Shown here: one piece after another, positions 63,495 through 64,000 of the stretch | How the letters are laid out: the number at the start of each line of letters is the position of its first letter | Position numbering within the stretch: position 1 is the first letter of the stretch | DNA from: CAWHXG01 sp963833235 | Lineage (GTDB): Bacteria; Pseudomonadota; Alphaproteobacteria; Rhodobacterales; Rhodobacteraceae | DNA length: 64,000 bases | Direction: 5' to 3' | Assembly (NCBI GenBank): GCA_963833235.1 | Contig: CAWHXG010000002.1 | Location: 310,001-374,000 of the forward strand | Notes under the pieces: model-generated | The model's database searches: none | What the model was told of the DNA's origin: nothing | The model's input: only the letters and a program-made list of their open reading frames with translations | Translations under genes and position numbers: made by a program

Positions 63495-64000
63495 CTATTT
63501 ATCTCGGAACTGGGCTTCGCGCTTCTCTAGGAAGGCGGCCATGCCCTCCTTCTGGTCGGCGGTGGCGAACATCGCATGAAAGAGGCGCCGCTCGAACAGG
63601 ATGCCCTCGCTCAGCGTCGTCTCAAAGCTGCGGTTCACCGCCTCCTTGACCGCCATCGTCGTCAGCGCCGATTTCTCGGCAATCTTCTGCGCGGTCAGGC
63701 GGGCTTCTTCCATGAGCTTGCGGGCGGGGACGACGCGGCTCACGAGGCCGGACCGCTCGGCTTCCTCGGCATTCATGAAGCGGCCCGTCAGATGCATGTC
63801 CATCGACTTTGCCTTGCCGACGGCGCGGGTCAGCCGCTGCGTGCCGCCGATCCCCGCGATGACGCCAAGGTTTATCTCGGGCTGGCCGAACTTCGCGGTG
63901 TCGGACGCGATGATGATGTCGCAGAGCATCGCCAGCTCGCACCCGCCGCCGAGCGCATAGCCCGAGACCGCGGCGATGATGGGCTTGCGGCAGCGCATCA
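63495..64000 (-). CDS. enoyl-CoA hydratase (N-terminus outside window)
   Basis: The visible 168 residues are the C-terminal two thirds of a crotonase. KPIIAAVSGYALGGGCELAMLCDIIIAS carries the second oxyanion-hole Gly, and KFGQPEINLGVIAGIGGTQRLTRAVG holds the catalytic Glu (GQPE), so a true short-chain hydratase is likely (fatty acid or phenylacetate beta-oxidation type). The end EGMAAFLEKREAQFRDK is typical. It is upstream of rpsT by 84 bp on the same strand. Confidence 0.93.
   Translation of the reverse strand, partial: MRCRKPIIAAVSGYALGGGCELAMLCDIIIASDTAKFGQPEINLGVIAGIGGTQRLTRAVGKAKSMDMHLTGRFMNAEEAERSGLVSRVVPARKLMEEARLTAQKIAEKSALTTMAVKEAVNRSFETTLSEGILFERRLFHAMFATADQKEGMAAFLEKREAQFRDK

Overview
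The window is GC-rich alphaproteobacterial chromosome. It most likely comes from a marine-type Rhodobacterales (Roseobacter-like) bacterium. The evidence is the rpsT / dnaA-dnaN-recF / gyrB neighbourhood at the right end, a bacterial FeS-type photolyase, TRAP and CaiB-family catabolic operons, and frequent 4-bp GTGA/ATGA gene overlaps. Assignment is from recognised protein families only; no database search was possible.

Layout. (1) 1-7.5 kb: a truncated FAD-linked oxidase diverges from an operon of a class V aminotransferase (serine/aspartate-glyoxylate type), a complete TRAP transporter (dctP-dctQ-dctM), an enoyl-CoA hydratase and a CaiB CoA-transferase; together an uptake-plus-CoA-activation route for an organic acid. 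(2) 7.8-24.6 kb: mostly housekeeping: tRNA-Ala(CGC) with one extra acceptor-stem base, a GGCT-like protein, gltX-MATE, a metallopeptidase, a MBL hydrolase, an orphan Phd/YefM antitoxin preceded by GTACG palindromes, a conspicuously AT-rich HEPN-motif gene (probable defence gene), nadE, an exported 19-repeat MORN protein, an OpgC-like membrane acyltransferase, photolyase-SDR, and leuA with a Leu-rich leader peptide. (3) 24.8-36.8 kb: LysR regulator, Zn alcohol dehydrogenase, cyclase-family hydrolase, LivK-H-M-G-F-type ABC transporter, aldehyde dehydrogenase, SDR and class I fumarase-like hydratase. Nearly every gene here carries one or more single-base indels although motifs and gene-junction overlaps survive. 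(4) 37-40.4 kb: intact CaiB CoA-transferase, methyltransferase, and an allantoinase PuuE-OHCU decarboxylase fusion. (5) 40.5-44.7 kb: a sugar/glycerol-phosphate-type ABC transporter, again full of indels. (6) 45-53.8 kb: a subtilisin-fold protein that has lost its catalytic residues, convergent with a giant repeat protein alternating cadherin-like repeats with Ca-dependent carbohydrate-binding-like modules, ending in a PA14-like domain; it contains a 1.19-kb near-identical internal duplication. (7) 54.7-64 kb: gyrB, an exopolysaccharide glycosylphosphotransferase, recF, dnaN, dnaA, rpsT and a partial enoyl-CoA hydratase.

The most unusual material is the HEPN island (13.3-14.6 kb), the pseudo-subtilase and giant modular adhesin locus (45-53.8 kb), the leuA leader, and the dense indels in two catabolic/transport blocks. 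The indels look more like sequence errors than gene decay but affect how those genes should be read.
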